From contig NZ_CABGGS010000043.1 in NCBI RefSeq assembly GCF_902158555.1, positions 186,001-250,000 on the forward strand: 64,000 nt of DNA. The letters run 5' to 3'. The translations under genes were made by a program, and so were the position numbers. The notes below the pieces were generated by a model, which ran no database searches, had not been told where the DNA came from, and saw only the letters and a program-made list of their open reading frames with translations. Numbering within the stretch: the first letter of the stretch is position 1; each line of letters opens with the position of its first letter. This DNA comes from Klebsiella spallanzanii (GTDB lineage: Bacteria; Pseudomonadota; Gammaproteobacteria; Enterobacterales; Enterobacteriaceae). This document shows positions 47,999-57,880 of the stretch, in pieces.

Positions 47999-48654
47999 GC
48001 ATCCCCCAGGGTATAGCCGATACCGTGAACGGTGCGAATGAAACCGCTGCCGAGCTTACGGCGCAAATGGTGGACGTGCACTTCTATCGCGTTGCTGGAG
48101 ACATCGTCATCCCAGTTATAGAGTTTTTCTTCAATCAGCTTACGTGGTAACACGCGTCCGGCGTTGCGCATGAGGAGTTCCAACAGGGCGAACTCCTTGG
48201 GTTTGAGCGGCAGATTCTCTCCATTCAGCGTGGTCGTGAGTCGGCCAGGATCGAGGACAATATTGCCGTGCCGCAGCTCGCTGCTGCTCTGCCCGTGGGC
48301 GCGGCGCATCAGCGCTTCCAGACGTGCGGCAACTTCAATGAGCGCGAAAGGTTTGCAAAGATAGTCATCGGCACCGAGCCGAAGCCCTTCAACCCGCTGG
48401 CTGAGCGCGTCGCGGGCGGTAAGGATCAGTACCGGTTCATGGCGGCCTTTGTCGCGCCATTCGCGCAGGATATCCAGCCCATCAATGCCGGGAAGGGTCA
48501 GGTCCAGAATAATGGCGTCATAGGGGGCGTTGTACAGTGCGGCTTTTCCTTCCTCGCCGCGGGTAAACCAGTCGACGCTGAATCCCATTTTTGTCAGCCC
48601 GGCTTTGATGCCGTCACCGATCAGTTTATCGTCTTCCACCAGTAAAATGCGCAT
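47995..48654 (-). CDS. qseB: Two-component response regulator QseB
   Basis: QseB is an OmpR-family regulator controlling motility and biofilm genes. The start at 48654 ([10 protein letters not shown]) gives 219 residues; a longer in-frame extension is not conserved. The phosphoacceptor is Asp51, with the acidic pair at Asp8-Asp9 and a winged-helix domain from about residue 125. It is divergent from ygiW with 151 bases between them, where QseB sites would be expected. Confidence 0.97.
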   Translation of the reverse strand: MRILLVEDDKLIGDGIKAGLTKMGFSVDWFTRGEEGKAALYNAPYDAIILDLTLPGIDGLDILREWRDKGRHEPVLILTARDALSQRVEGLRLGADDYLCKPFALIEVAARLEALMRRAHGQSSSELRHGNIVLDPGRLTTTLNGENLPLKPKEFALLELLMRNAGRVLPRKLIEEKLYNWDDDVSSNAIEVHVHHLRRKLGSGFIRTVHGIGYTLGDA

Positions 48655-48805
48655 TCTCCTGCTCCTGTATCCCTCGGCTATTCCAGCAGTAAAGCGCGTT
48701 GCGGCGCGCCCTGTACAGGAATAAAATTTATTTTTACCGCTTAAGAAGTTGTTAAGTTTTGCCCGGTGTAATAGTGACGATATAAACACAAAGGGAGAAC
48801 ACATC

Positions 48806-49213
48806 ATGAAGAAAATCGCCGCAATGACCGCTATCATCGCTTTAGTTTCCATGCCGGTACTGGCCGCTGAGCAGGGCGGATTTTCCGGACCTGGCACGAC
48901 GCAAACCAGCCAGACGACAACGCAAAACGGCGGGTTTATTGGCCCGAACGGGAGCGTAACAACGGTTGCTAATGCGAAAACTCTGCGTGACGATACCTGG
49001 GTCACCCTGCGCGGTAAAATCGTCGAGCGTATTTCCGACGACCTGTATAAATTCCAGGACAGCTCCGGCACCGTGAACGTGGATATCGACCATAAGCGCT
49101 GGAACGGCGTGACCGTGACTCCGCAGGATACGGTAGAAATTCAGGGCGAAGTCGACAAAGACTGGAACTCGGTAGAAATCGACGTGAAGCAGATTCGTAA
49201 AATCGCGCCATAA
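48806..49213 (+). CDS. ygiW: Periplasmic OB-fold stress protein YgiW (BOF family)
   Basis: YgiW is a small exported protein induced under stress and linked to QseBC signalling. The start at 48806 ([13 protein letters not shown]) follows AGGGAGA. The 135 residues have a signal peptide cut after VLAA (about residue 19), a Gln/Thr/Gly-rich linker, and the BOF/OB-fold domain (about 55-135, ending [13 protein letters not shown]). Confidence 0.96.
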   Translation: MKKIAAMTAIIALVSMPVLAAEQGGFSGPGTTQTSQTTTQNGGFIGPNGSVTTVANAKTLRDDTWVTLRGKIVERISDDLYKFQDSSGTVNVDIDHKRWNGVTVTPQDTVEIQGEVDKDWNSVEIDVKQIRKIAP

Positions 49214-49290
49214 TTTCCAGAATACATTCAGCAAGATCGGTCAGGAACCGCACTTCTCGCTCTGTCAGAGTATGTTTCCGGGAGGATGCG

Positions 49291-50160
49291 ATGAACGATA
49301 CTCATGTAAGCCCGGCCTCTGCCGGGCGTTTTCAGCAAGTGTGCTTGTATATTGAACGCCATCTGGACAAGCCGCTATCGCTGGAGACGCTCAGTGCGAT
49401 AGCCCACAGCTCGCCTTATCATTTTCACCGGCAATTCAGTGCATATAGCGGGGTACCGCTATATCGCTATATCCAGTGGCTACGCCTGCGTCGCGCCTGT
49501 TGGCGGCTGGCGTTTAATCCACAGGAAAAAATCATCGATATTGCCCTTGATGCGGGGTTTCAAAACCCGGAGTCGTTCAGCCGCGCTTTCCGCAGCGCGT
49601 TCGCGCAAAGCCCCAGCCAGTTTCGCCAACAACCGGACTGGCTGGAATGGCATCGACGTGTGCCGAAACATACGCTACAGGAGCAATACCCGATGGATGT
49701 TAACATAATCCAGCTACCCACCACTCAGGTCGCGATGCTGCGGCACCGCGGCAGCCCTGACTTAGTCAATGAGACTGCCGGGATGTTTATCGCCTGGCGT
49801 AAGGCGAGCGGCTTGTCCCCGGTCGCCAGCTGCGAGACCTGGGGTGTTTCATGGGATGACCCCGCCGCGACGCCGGCTGAAGATTTTCGTTTCGATATTT
49901 GCGGTACGGTCAACCAGGCGGTACCGGAAAACGCCTTCGGCGTGGTGAACGGAGAAATTCCCGGCGGACGCTGCGCGGTTGTGCGTCATCACGGCTCGCT
50001 GGATACGCTCGCGCAGAGTATTTGGTTTCTTTATCGCGATTGGTTGCCTGCTTCGGGTGAGTCGCTACGCGATTTTCCGGTTTTCTTTCGCTACCTCAAT
50101 TTTGTGCATGAGGTGGGGGAGCATGAGCTGCAGACGGACGTTTATCTGCCGCTGAACTGA
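49291..50160 (+). CDS. AraC-type regulator fused to GyrI-like effector domain
   Basis: The 289-residue protein has two AraC helix-turn-helices at the N-terminus (about 20-115, with LSAIAHSSPYHFHRQF and IIDIALDAGFQNPESFSRAF) and a C-terminal GyrI/Rob-like ligand domain from about residue 137. The C-terminal part closely matches E. coli YgiV, which consists of that domain alone. Here the DNA-binding half is retained, so this looks like the full-length form. It follows ygiW by 77 bases on the same strand. The ligand is unknown. Confidence 0.9.
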   Translation: MNDTHVSPASAGRFQQVCLYIERHLDKPLSLETLSAIAHSSPYHFHRQFSAYSGVPLYRYIQWLRLRRACWRLAFNPQEKIIDIALDAGFQNPESFSRAFRSAFAQSPSQFRQQPDWLEWHRRVPKHTLQEQYPMDVNIIQLPTTQVAMLRHRGSPDLVNETAGMFIAWRKASGLSPVASCETWGVSWDDPAATPAEDFRFDICGTVNQAVPENAFGVVNGEIPGGRCAVVRHHGSLDTLAQSIWFLYRDWLPASGESLRDFPVFFRYLNFVHEVGEHELQTDVYLPLN

Positions 50161-50188
50161 AGGATGATCGCTGAATTCCTCAACTGGC

Positions 50189-50215
50189 CTAACGCCCTGT
50201 GACTCAGGGCGTTAG
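50189..50215 (+). terminator. Terminator hairpin after the AraC-GyrI gene
   Basis: CTAACGCCCTG pairs perfectly with CAGGGCGTTAG around TGACT. No T run follows, so efficiency is uncertain. Confidence 0.6.
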
Positions 50216-50282
50216 ATAAGGTATTATCGCCGGTAGTTTTGCCGTCCGAACGGCCGGTATGCAGATTGAGGATCCACGATTA

Positions 50283-52541
50283 ATGAGCGATATGGCAGAG
50301 CGCCTTGCGCTGCATGAATTTACGGAAAACGCTTACCTGAACTATTCCATGTACGTCATCATGGACAGGGCGTTACCGTTTATTGGCGATGGCCTGAAAC
50401 CGGTCCAGCGTCGCATCGTCTATGCGATGTCTGAACTGGGGCTGAACGCCAGCGCAAAGTTTAAAAAGTCCGCCCGCACCGTCGGCGACGTGCTGGGTAA
50501 ATACCATCCGCACGGCGATAGCGCATGCTATGAAGCCATGGTGCTGATGGCCCAACCTTTCTCCTACCGCTACCCGCTGGTCGATGGTCAAGGGAACTGG
50601 GGGGCGCCGGACGATCCAAAATCCTTCGCCGCAATGCGTTATACCGAATCCCGTTTGTCGAAGTATGCTGAACTGCTGCTGAGTGAACTGGGGCAGGGCA
50701 CCGTTGACTGGGTACCAAACTTCGACGGCACCATGCAGGAGCCGAAGATGCTGCCTGCCCGCCTGCCCAATATTTTGCTGAACGGTACCACCGGTATTGC
50801 CGTCGGGATGGCGACGGATATTCCGCCGCACAACCTGCGCGAGGTCGCCCAGGCGGCGATCACCCTGATTGAAAAGCCGCAAACCTCGCTGGATGACCTG
50901 CTGGATATTGTGCAGGGCCCGGATTATCCGACCGAAGCGGAGATCATTACCCCTCGTGCCGAGATCCGCAAAATCTATCAAAATGGTCGCGGCTCGGTAC
51001 GGATGCGCGCGGTGTGGACGAAAGAGGACGGCGCGGTGGTGATTAGCGCATTGCCGCATCAGGTTTCCGGCGCCCGCGTGCTGGAACAGATCGCGGCCCA
51101 GATGCGCAATAAAAAGCTACCGATGGTTGATGACCTGCGCGACGAATCCGATCACGAAAACCCAACCCGTCTGGTTATCGTCCCACGTTCTAACCGCGTG
51201 GATATGGAGCAGGTGATGAACCACCTGTTCGCGACGACCGATCTGGAAAAGAGCTATCGTATCAACCTGAACATGATTGGTCTCGATAACCGTCCGGCGG
51301 TAAAAAACCTGCTCGAAATCCTTACTGAATGGCTGACTTTCCGCCGCGATACCGTGCGCCGCCGTCTCAGCTATCGTCTGGAAAAAGTCCTCAAACGCCT
51401 GCATATCCTTGAAGGTTTGCTGGTGGCGTTCCTGAATATCGATGAAGTTATCGAAATTATCCGCCACGAAGATGAGCCGAAGCCCGCTCTGATGTCGCGT
51501 TTTGGCATCAGCGAAACCCAGGCGGAAGCCATTCTGGAGTTAAAACTGCGCCATCTCGCCAAACTGGAAGAGATGAAGATTCGCGGTGAGCAGAACGAAC
51601 TGGAAAAAGAGCGCGATCATCTTCAGGGTATCCTGGCCTCTGAACGTAAAATGAATAACCTGCTGAAGAAAGAGCTGCAGGCCGATGCCGATGCCTTTGG
51701 CGACGATCGCCGTTCGCCGCTGCGCGAACGTGAAGAAGCGAAAGCCATGAGCGAGCACGATATGCTGCCGTCCGAACCGGTTACTATCGTACTGTCGCAG
51801 AGCGGCTGGGTGCGCAGCGCCAAAGGTCACGATATCGATGCGCCGGGGCTGAACTATAAAGCGGGCGATAGTTTTAAAGCCGCGGTCAAAGGGAAGAGCA
51901 ACCAGCCGGTGGTCTTTATTGATACCACCGGGCGTAGCTATGCGATTGACCCGATCACGCTGCCGTCAGCACGCGGGCAGGGCGAGCCGCTAACCGGTAA
52001 GCTGACGCTGCCGCCGGGGGCAACGGTTGAACATATGCTGATGGAAGCGGATGAGCAGAAGCTGCTGCTGGCTTCCGATGCAGGCTACGGATTTATCTGT
52101 ACCTTCAACGACCTCGTCGCGCGCAACCGCGCCGGTAAGACGTTGATTAGCCTTCCAGATAATGCGCACGTGATGCCGCCTCTGGTGATCGAGGACGAGT
52201 CCGATATGCTGCTGGCTATTACCGCAGCCGGGCGCATGCTGATGTTCCCGGTGAGTGACCTGCCGCAGCTGTCGAAAGGTAAAGGCAACAAGATTATCAA
52301 TATTCCATCGGCGGAAGCGGCTTCGGGCCAGGATGGTCTGGCGCATCTGTTTGTCCTGCCGCCGCAAAGTACGCTGACTATTCATGTCGGCAAGCGGAAA
52401 ATCAAACTGCGTCCGGAAGAACTACAAAAAGTCACCGGCGAGCGCGGCCGTCGCGGCTCCCTGATGCGCGGGTTGCAGAAAATCGACCGGGTGGAGATTG
52501 ATTCACCGCGTCGCGCCTCGACGGGCGATAGCGAAGAGTAA
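50283..52541 (+). CDS. parC: DNA topoisomerase IV subunit A
   Basis: ParC is the breakage-reunion subunit of topoisomerase IV. The start at 50283 ([13 protein letters not shown]) gives 752 residues as in E. coli; the eight upstream in-frame codons are not conserved. The catalytic Tyr120 is present. Ser80 and Glu84 in HGDSACYE carry the wild-type residues, so no ParC quinolone-resistance change is seen at these sites. The C-terminal beta-pinwheel domain is complete. Confidence 0.98.
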   Translation: MSDMAERLALHEFTENAYLNYSMYVIMDRALPFIGDGLKPVQRRIVYAMSELGLNASAKFKKSARTVGDVLGKYHPHGDSACYEAMVLMAQPFSYRYPLVDGQGNWGAPDDPKSFAAMRYTESRLSKYAELLLSELGQGTVDWVPNFDGTMQEPKMLPARLPNILLNGTTGIAVGMATDIPPHNLREVAQAAITLIEKPQTSLDDLLDIVQGPDYPTEAEIITPRAEIRKIYQNGRGSVRMRAVWTKEDGAVVISALPHQVSGARVLEQIAAQMRNKKLPMVDDLRDESDHENPTRLVIVPRSNRVDMEQVMNHLFATTDLEKSYRINLNMIGLDNRPAVKNLLEILTEWLTFRRDTVRRRLSYRLEKVLKRLHILEGLLVAFLNIDEVIEIIRHEDEPKPALMSRFGISETQAEAILELKLRHLAKLEEMKIRGEQNELEKERDHLQGILASERKMNNLLKKELQADADAFGDDRRSPLREREEAKAMSEHDMLPSEPVTIVLSQSGWVRSAKGHDIDAPGLNYKAGDSFKAAVKGKSNQPVVFIDTTGRSYAIDPITLPSARGQGEPLTGKLTLPPGATVEHMLMEADEQKLLLASDAGYGFICTFNDLVARNRAGKTLISLPDNAHVMPPLVIEDESDMLLAITAAGRMLMFPVSDLPQLSKGKGNKIINIPSAEAASGQDGLAHLFVLPPQSTLTIHVGKRKIKLRPEELQKVTGERGRRGSLMRGLQKIDRVEIDSPRRASTGDSEE

Positions 52542-52548
52542 GATAAAC

Positions 52549-52574
52549 CTCTCCCGCGTGGGTATGCGGGGGAG
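52549..52574 (+). terminator. parC terminator
   Basis: CTCTCCCGC pairs with GCGGGGGAG (one G-U pair) around GTGGGTAT, eight bases after the parC stop. Confidence 0.65.
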
Positions 52575-52621
52575 TTAATATTTACCGCAAAATCGTTGTT
52601 TATTCAGGCATTGCGATTAAC

Positions 52622-52661
52622 AAAAGCAACGCACATGCAACTTGAAGTATGACGGGTATAA
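52622..52661. repeat. Truncated ERIC between parC and plsC
   Basis: One ERIC end (GCAACTTGAAGTATGACGGG, then TATA) with about 40 bases remains, ending 30 bases before plsC. Confidence 0.75.
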
Positions 52662-52691
52662 TTCTAAGCGGTTTGGGTTTTAGAGGTAGCT

Positions 52692-53429
52692 ATGCTATTC
52701 ATTTTTCGACTAATTATCGTTGTCATCTATTGTATTCTGGTGTGCATCTTCGGCTGTATTTACTGCTTGTTCAGTCCGCGTAATCCTAAGCACGTCGCCA
52801 CTTTCGGTCACCTGTTTGGCAAGCTGTCACCGGTCTTTGGCCTGAAAGTAGAGCTGCGCAAGCCCGCTGATGCGGAAAGCTATGGCAACGCCATCTATAT
52901 CGCTAACCACCAGAATAACTATGATATGGTGACGGCATCGAATATCGTTCAGCCGCCGACTGTGACCGTCGGTAAAAAGAGCCTGGCGTGGATCCCGTTT
53001 TTCGGCCAGCTCTACTGGCTGACGGGGAACCTGTTGATTGATCGCAATAATCGAGCGAAAGCGCACGGCACTATTGCAGAGGTGGTGAACGCGTTTAAAA
53101 AGCGCAAAATCTCTTTTTGGATGTTTCCGGAAGGGACCCGCAGCCGTGGTCGCGGGTTGTTGCCTTTTAAAACCGGCGCTTTTCATGCGGCTATCGCGGC
53201 GGGCGTGCCCATTATTCCTGTATGCGTGTCGAATACATCGAATAAAATTAATCTTAATCGCCTGAACAACGGTCTGGTGATTGTAGAAATGCTGCCGCCG
53301 ATAGATACCAGTCAGTATGGCAAAGAGGGCGTTCGCGCGCTGGCGACGCACTGTCGCGAGCTGATGTCCGCCAAAATTGCTGAACTGGATAAAGAAGTTG
53401 CCGAGCGCGAAGCGGCGGGAAAGAAATAA
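52692..53429 (+). CDS. plsC: 1-acyl-sn-glycerol-3-phosphate acyltransferase
   Basis: PlsC adds the second acyl chain to make phosphatidic acid at the inner membrane. The 245 residues have N-terminal membrane helices, the HX4D motif NHQNNYD (His73, Asp78), and FPEGTRSRG for phosphate binding. It lies between parC and ftsP as in E. coli. Confidence 0.98.
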   Translation: MLFIFRLIIVVIYCILVCIFGCIYCLFSPRNPKHVATFGHLFGKLSPVFGLKVELRKPADAESYGNAIYIANHQNNYDMVTASNIVQPPTVTVGKKSLAWIPFFGQLYWLTGNLLIDRNNRAKAHGTIAEVVNAFKKRKISFWMFPEGTRSRGRGLLPFKTGAFHAAIAAGVPIIPVCVSNTSNKINLNRLNNGLVIVEMLPPIDTSQYGKEGVRALATHCRELMSAKIAELDKEVAEREAAGKK

Positions 53430-53513
53430 CACAGGAAACGCCGCGAACTGCGCGCGTATTGCTGGCGGGAAACGAATTCCCTTGTTAATTAGTCAGTATC
53501 TCATGGAGTTAAT

Positions 53514-54926
53514 ATGTCACTCAGTCGGCGTCAGTTTATTAAGGCTTCAGGCGTAGCGCTGTGCGCAGGCGCCGCGCCGCTGAAGGCACAGGCCGCTGGT
53601 CAGCAGCCTGCGCTGCCGATCCCTCCTCTGCTGGAGTCCCGCCGCGGCCAGCCGCTATTTTTGACGCTGCAGCGAGCGCACTGGTCGTTTACGCCCGGTA
53701 CTCGTGCATCGGTGTGGGGGATTAACGGACGCTATATGGGGCCTACGATTCGCGTCTGGAATGGCGACGATGTGAAGCTGATTTATAGCAACCGCTTGAC
53801 GGAAAATGTCGCGATGACCATCCGTGGTCTACAGGTTCCCGGTCCGCTGATCGGCGGTGCGGCGCGCATGATGTCCGCCAACGCCGACTGGGCTCCGGTA
53901 CTGCCGATCCGCCAAAGCGCGGCGACGCTGTGGTATCAGGCCAACACGCCAAACCATATGGCGAAACAGGTCTATAACGGCCTCGCCGGCATGTGGCTGG
54001 TGGAGGATGAGGTCAGTAAGAACCTGCCAATCCCTAATCACTACGGCGTTGATGATTTCCCGGTGATTATTCAGGACAAGCGTCTGGATAACTTCGGCAC
54101 GCCTGAGTACAGCGAACCTGGAAGCGGCGGCTTCGTTGGCGATACGCTGCTGGTGAATGGCGTACAGGGGCCGTTTGTTGAAGTTTCGCGCGGCTGGGTG
54201 CGTTTGCGCTTACTGAACGCTTCCAACTCGCGTCGCTATCAGCTTCAGATGAGCGATGGTCGATTGCTGCACGTCATCTCCGGCGACCAGGGACTGCTTC
54301 CTGCGCCGGTTTCGCTCAAGCAGCTGTCGCTGGCCCCCGGCGAGCGGCGAGAAATTCTGGTCGACATGACCAACGGTGATGAAGTATCGATTACCTGCGG
54401 AGAAGCGGCGAGCATCGTCGATCGTATCCGCGGTTTCTTCGAGCCGTCGAGCATCCTGATTTCAACGCTCATTCTGACGCTGCGCCCGACGGGTCTGCTA
54501 CCGCTGGTGACCGATAGCCTGCCGGTGCGTCTGCTGCCAACGGAAATTCTCGCCGGAGCCGCGATTCGCAGCCGCGATATTACTCTTGGCGACGATCCGG
54601 GCATTAACGGCCAGCTGTGGGATCCGCAGCGTATCGATATTACCGCGCAGCAGGGGACCTGGGAGCGCTGGACGGTACGTGCCGACCGCCCGCAGTCGTT
54701 CCATATTGAAGGCGTTATGTTCCAGGTGCGTAACGTCAACGGCTCTGCGCCGTTCCCGGAAGATCGTGGCTGGAAAGATACCGTTTGGATCGATGGGCAG
54801 GTTGAGCTGTTGGTCTATTACAATCAGCCTTCCTGGCCACACTTCCCGTTCCAGTACTTAAGCCAGACGCTGGAGTTAGCCGACCGCGGTTCAATTGGCC
54901 AGATTCTGGTGAATCCGGCGCCTTAA
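53514..54926 (+). CDS. ftsP: Cell division protein FtsP (SufI)
   Basis: FtsP is a periplasmic multicopper-oxidase-like protein without copper that stabilises the divisome under stress. The 470 residues begin with a twin-arginine signal SRRQFIKASG at 4-13 and cleavage near AQA. Three cupredoxin domains follow. It is the classic Tat substrate and follows plsC. Confidence 0.97.
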   Translation: MSLSRRQFIKASGVALCAGAAPLKAQAAGQQPALPIPPLLESRRGQPLFLTLQRAHWSFTPGTRASVWGINGRYMGPTIRVWNGDDVKLIYSNRLTENVAMTIRGLQVPGPLIGGAARMMSANADWAPVLPIRQSAATLWYQANTPNHMAKQVYNGLAGMWLVEDEVSKNLPIPNHYGVDDFPVIIQDKRLDNFGTPEYSEPGSGGFVGDTLLVNGVQGPFVEVSRGWVRLRLLNASNSRRYQLQMSDGRLLHVISGDQGLLPAPVSLKQLSLAPGERREILVDMTNGDEVSITCGEAASIVDRIRGFFEPSSILISTLILTLRPTGLLPLVTDSLPVRLLPTEILAGAAIRSRDITLGDDPGINGQLWDPQRIDITAQQGTWERWTVRADRPQSFHIEGVMFQVRNVNGSAPFPEDRGWKDTVWIDGQVELLVYYNQPSWPHFPFQYLSQTLELADRGSIGQILVNPAP

Positions 54927-54941
54927 AATATCACATCGAAA

Positions 54942-54964
54942 CGGGCCTGATACGATCGGGCCCG
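54942..54964. terminator. Hairpin between convergent ftsP and the TRAP operon
   Basis: CGGGCC (54942-54947) pairs with GGCCCG (54959-54964), placed between the two stop codons. Confidence 0.6.
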
Positions 54965-54974
54965 GATGCGGTGG

Positions 54975-56282
54975 TTAAGACGGTGCAAACAGAGTGGGCA
55001 GCATTAAGCTGACCTGCGGGAAGTAGCAGATAATAGCCATGACAACAAATAATGCCAGAAACATAGGCAGCAATGGTTTTATCACCCGATCGATGCTCAC
55101 TTTTCCAATACTGCACCCGACAAACAGAATGGTGCCTACCGGTGGTGTACAAAGCCCAATCGTTAAGTTAAAGACCATGATGATGCCAAAGTGAATCGGA
55201 TCTATCCCCAGATGCTGTGCTATGGGTAAGAATATTGGTGTAAATATCAGTATCGCTGGCGTTATATCCATGAAAGTGCCGACAAAGAGTAAAATTATAT
55301 TAATAATAAATAATATTACCCATTTATTCTCTGACATACTGGTAATCATTTCATTAATAAATTCAGGAATGTCAGCATTCGTCATTGCCCATGACATTCC
55401 CATAGAACAGCCGACCAGCAATAATACAATTGAACTGGTTACGACGGACTCCAGAAGTATGCCATGGATTTTTTTGAGATTAATCTCTTTATAGATCACC
55501 GCTAAGCCTAAACTATAAATAACTGCTATAGCGGATGCTTCAGTCGGCGTAAATACGCCACAAATAATACCACCAATAATAATGAATATAAGAAGTAAGC
55601 TGGGTATTGCATCACGAAATACGGTCAGGAACTGATGACGATTAATTCTTTGGGCTACTGGGTAATGATGACGCCGAGCATAAAATGCTGCCACGGTCAT
55701 TAATGCCAAAGCTGTAATAATTCCGGGAATATAGCCTGCCAGAAACAATGCTGCAACAGAGGTCCCCCCGCTTGCCAGGGAATAAACGATAAGTACGTTG
55801 CTAGGCGGGATCATCAGACCTATTGGTGCCGAGGCAATATTGACTGCTGCGGAGAAAGCAGGGTCATAGCCTTCTTTCTCTTGTAAAGGCGACATGATAC
55901 CGCCTACCGCAGCGGCTGAAGCGACCGCCGAACCGGATATGGCACCGAATAGCGTGTTAGCCAGGATATTACAGTGAGCCAGTGAACCGGGAAGACGGCC
56001 AACAAGGGCCTGCGCCAGGTTAACCAGCCGCCTGGCGATTCCCCCGGTATTCATAATATTTCCAGCTAATACAAAGAATGGGATCGCCAGTAATGTAAAA
56101 CCATCCAGACCTACCGTCATTTTCTGTGAAATGACAGAAATTGCTGCATCAGGAGGTAATGCAATAATGATCGAAAATAATGAAGAAAGTCCAATGGCAA
56201 ATGTAATTGGTACTCCAATTGCCAGCATTGCGACAAAACTTCCAAATAAAACGATTATAGGGTAAATATATTCGAAGTCCAT
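54975..56282 (-). CDS. TRAP transporter large permease (DctM family)
   Basis: The 435-residue membrane protein has about 12 helices and DctM signatures: GVPITFAIGLSS near the start, the Gly/Ala-rich GAISGSAVASAAAVGGIM stretch, and VFNLTIGLCTPPVGTILFV near the end. It forms the sodium-driven channel with the small subunit. It is the last gene of the sugar-acid operon, 10 bases after the small permease gene. Confidence 0.95.
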   Translation of the reverse strand: MDFEYIYPIIVLFGSFVAMLAIGVPITFAIGLSSLFSIIIALPPDAAISVISQKMTVGLDGFTLLAIPFFVLAGNIMNTGGIARRLVNLAQALVGRLPGSLAHCNILANTLFGAISGSAVASAAAVGGIMSPLQEKEGYDPAFSAAVNIASAPIGLMIPPSNVLIVYSLASGGTSVAALFLAGYIPGIITALALMTVAAFYARRHHYPVAQRINRHQFLTVFRDAIPSLLLIFIIIGGIICGVFTPTEASAIAVIYSLGLAVIYKEINLKKIHGILLESVVTSSIVLLLVGCSMGMSWAMTNADIPEFINEMITSMSENKWVILFIINIILLFVGTFMDITPAILIFTPIFLPIAQHLGIDPIHFGIIMVFNLTIGLCTPPVGTILFVGCSIGKVSIDRVIKPLLPMFLALFVVMAIICYFPQVSLMLPTLFAPS

Positions 56283-56292
56283 ACTTCCCTCA

Positions 56293-56775
56293 TCAATGAG
56301 AATGCCTGTTATGATAGTTTTCTACGATATTTGATATGGTATAATAGAGTAGAATTACGCCACTAATAGGCATAACCCAATACACTTTATCCATAGGCCA
56401 TTTTAATACCGGCGAGATCTGATTAACATGCGCTGCTTTTTCTACGACAATATTTCCACCGTAAATCATGAAAACTACAGCAAAGATTGCAATGACTATC
56501 TGGATGAAACTATCAAGCCGCCGTGCTGTTAACGGTGATACTTTTTGCGCAAGGAGATCGATTGATAAATGTTTTTTTATGCCAGCGGTATAAACGCCTC
56601 CGAGTAATATTATCCACATAAAGAGTATTTGTGTGAATTCATCAATAACCGTACTTGGTGAATTAAATATAAAACGAGCGATAACTTGCCATGAGACGCA
56701 GACGACCATGATCGCTAAAATGGTACAACATAATCCAGCGAGTATTCTATTAAGGGCATTTGTTAACGTTTGCAT
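56293..56775 (-). CDS. TRAP transporter small permease (DctQ family)
   Basis: The start at 56775 (MQTLTNALNRILAG) has GGGA six bases upstream; a longer frame is possible but lacks a ribosome-binding site. The 160 residues have four membrane helices and the conserved WQVIARFIFNSPSTVIDEFTQ block. It pairs with the large permease. Confidence 0.93.
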   Translation of the reverse strand: MQTLTNALNRILAGLCCTILAIMVVCVSWQVIARFIFNSPSTVIDEFTQILFMWIILLGGVYTAGIKKHLSIDLLAQKVSPLTARRLDSFIQIVIAIFAVVFMIYGGNIVVEKAAHVNQISPVLKWPMDKVYWVMPISGVILLYYTISNIVENYHNRHSH

Positions 56776-56815
56776 ATAACATCCCGTAAAGGGCAGGGCT
56801 AGCCTGCCCATAGAT

Positions 56816-57799
56816 TTACATATTTTCTACCTGGTCCAGATCTTTTGCTGATTGCGCATCTTTAACGCGAAACTCATCATAGAGCGGCTTAACGCGTTGC
56901 CTGAATTCTGATTTATCGACCTCGATTACCTTTGCATTCATCGCTTTTATTTTCTCGTAGGCCTCTTTTTCTGCCTCCGGCCAAATAACATCTTTCATTT
57001 GCAGCATGGATTCATCTGCCGCTTTGTATAATGCCTCACGATTTTTATCACTCAAGGTACTGAGTACCTTGGTGCTAACGACCAATACATCAGGAACCAT
57101 GGTGTGTTCATCTTTCGAATAGACTTTTGCAACTTCTGCGTGGCGCATATCTGCATATACGACGGTGCTATTTTCGCCACCATCAACAACACCTTGTTGG
57201 AGGGCGGTATATAACTCTCCTTGAGCCATTGGTGTTGCTACACCACCCAATGCTTTAATCATGGCAATCGCGCTAGGACTGGATTGAACGCGGATTTTCA
57301 TGCCAGCTAAATCTTCAGGCTTGGTGATCGGTTTATTGGAGTAAAGGCTTCTGGCACCACCATCATAATAAGTTAATCCAATGAAACCTTTGCTTTCTGA
57401 AGATTTTAAAATTCTTTTCCCAAGATCGCTTTGCAACACCCGATAGTAATGATCACGATCCTTAAATAAAAAAGGAAGGCTAAACAGGCTATACTCGGAA
57501 GCAAAAGATTCTAACGATGCAGCATTAACTTTCACCATCTGTAAGGCACCTGAATTCATAAGCTCAAGTGATTCTCGCTCATTACCAAGCGTTGCATTTG
57601 GGTAAATCCTAATCACCAAATCGCCATCAGAGTACTCTTTTGCTTTTTCAGAAAGATAGCTCATCGCTTTATGTACGGCATGGCTTTTGTCCTGATTATG
57701 GCTGAGTTTTAACGTTGTTTTAGCCAACGCAGAGTTAGCCATTAATATGCAGCTGGCAAGTAGTATAATAGATATTTTTAATCTTCCAGAGGTTTTCAT
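56816..57799 (-). CDS. TRAP transporter periplasmic solute-binding protein (DctP family)
   Basis: The 327 residues have a signal peptide (cleaved after SALA, about residue 26) and the DctP fold. The Arg of MKIRVQSSP, which in this family salt-bridges the substrate carboxylate, is present, indicating an organic acid ligand. The QQGVVDGGENS block is also conserved. Linkage to hexonate/hexuronate dehydrogenases suggests a sugar acid. Confidence 0.94.
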   Translation of the reverse strand: MKTSGRLKISIILLASCILMANSALAKTTLKLSHNQDKSHAVHKAMSYLSEKAKEYSDGDLVIRIYPNATLGNERESLELMNSGALQMVKVNAASLESFASEYSLFSLPFLFKDRDHYYRVLQSDLGKRILKSSESKGFIGLTYYDGGARSLYSNKPITKPEDLAGMKIRVQSSPSAIAMIKALGGVATPMAQGELYTALQQGVVDGGENSTVVYADMRHAEVAKVYSKDEHTMVPDVLVVSTKVLSTLSDKNREALYKAADESMLQMKDVIWPEAEKEAYEKIKAMNAKVIEVDKSEFRQRVKPLYDEFRVKDAQSAKDLDQVENM

Positions 57800-57880
57800 A
57801 TAATATCCTTCTTATGTTTTAATTAAAGCGATGGGAGGCCACCGCCTTTTATAACGGATGATAATTTATCTTAAATTAAT

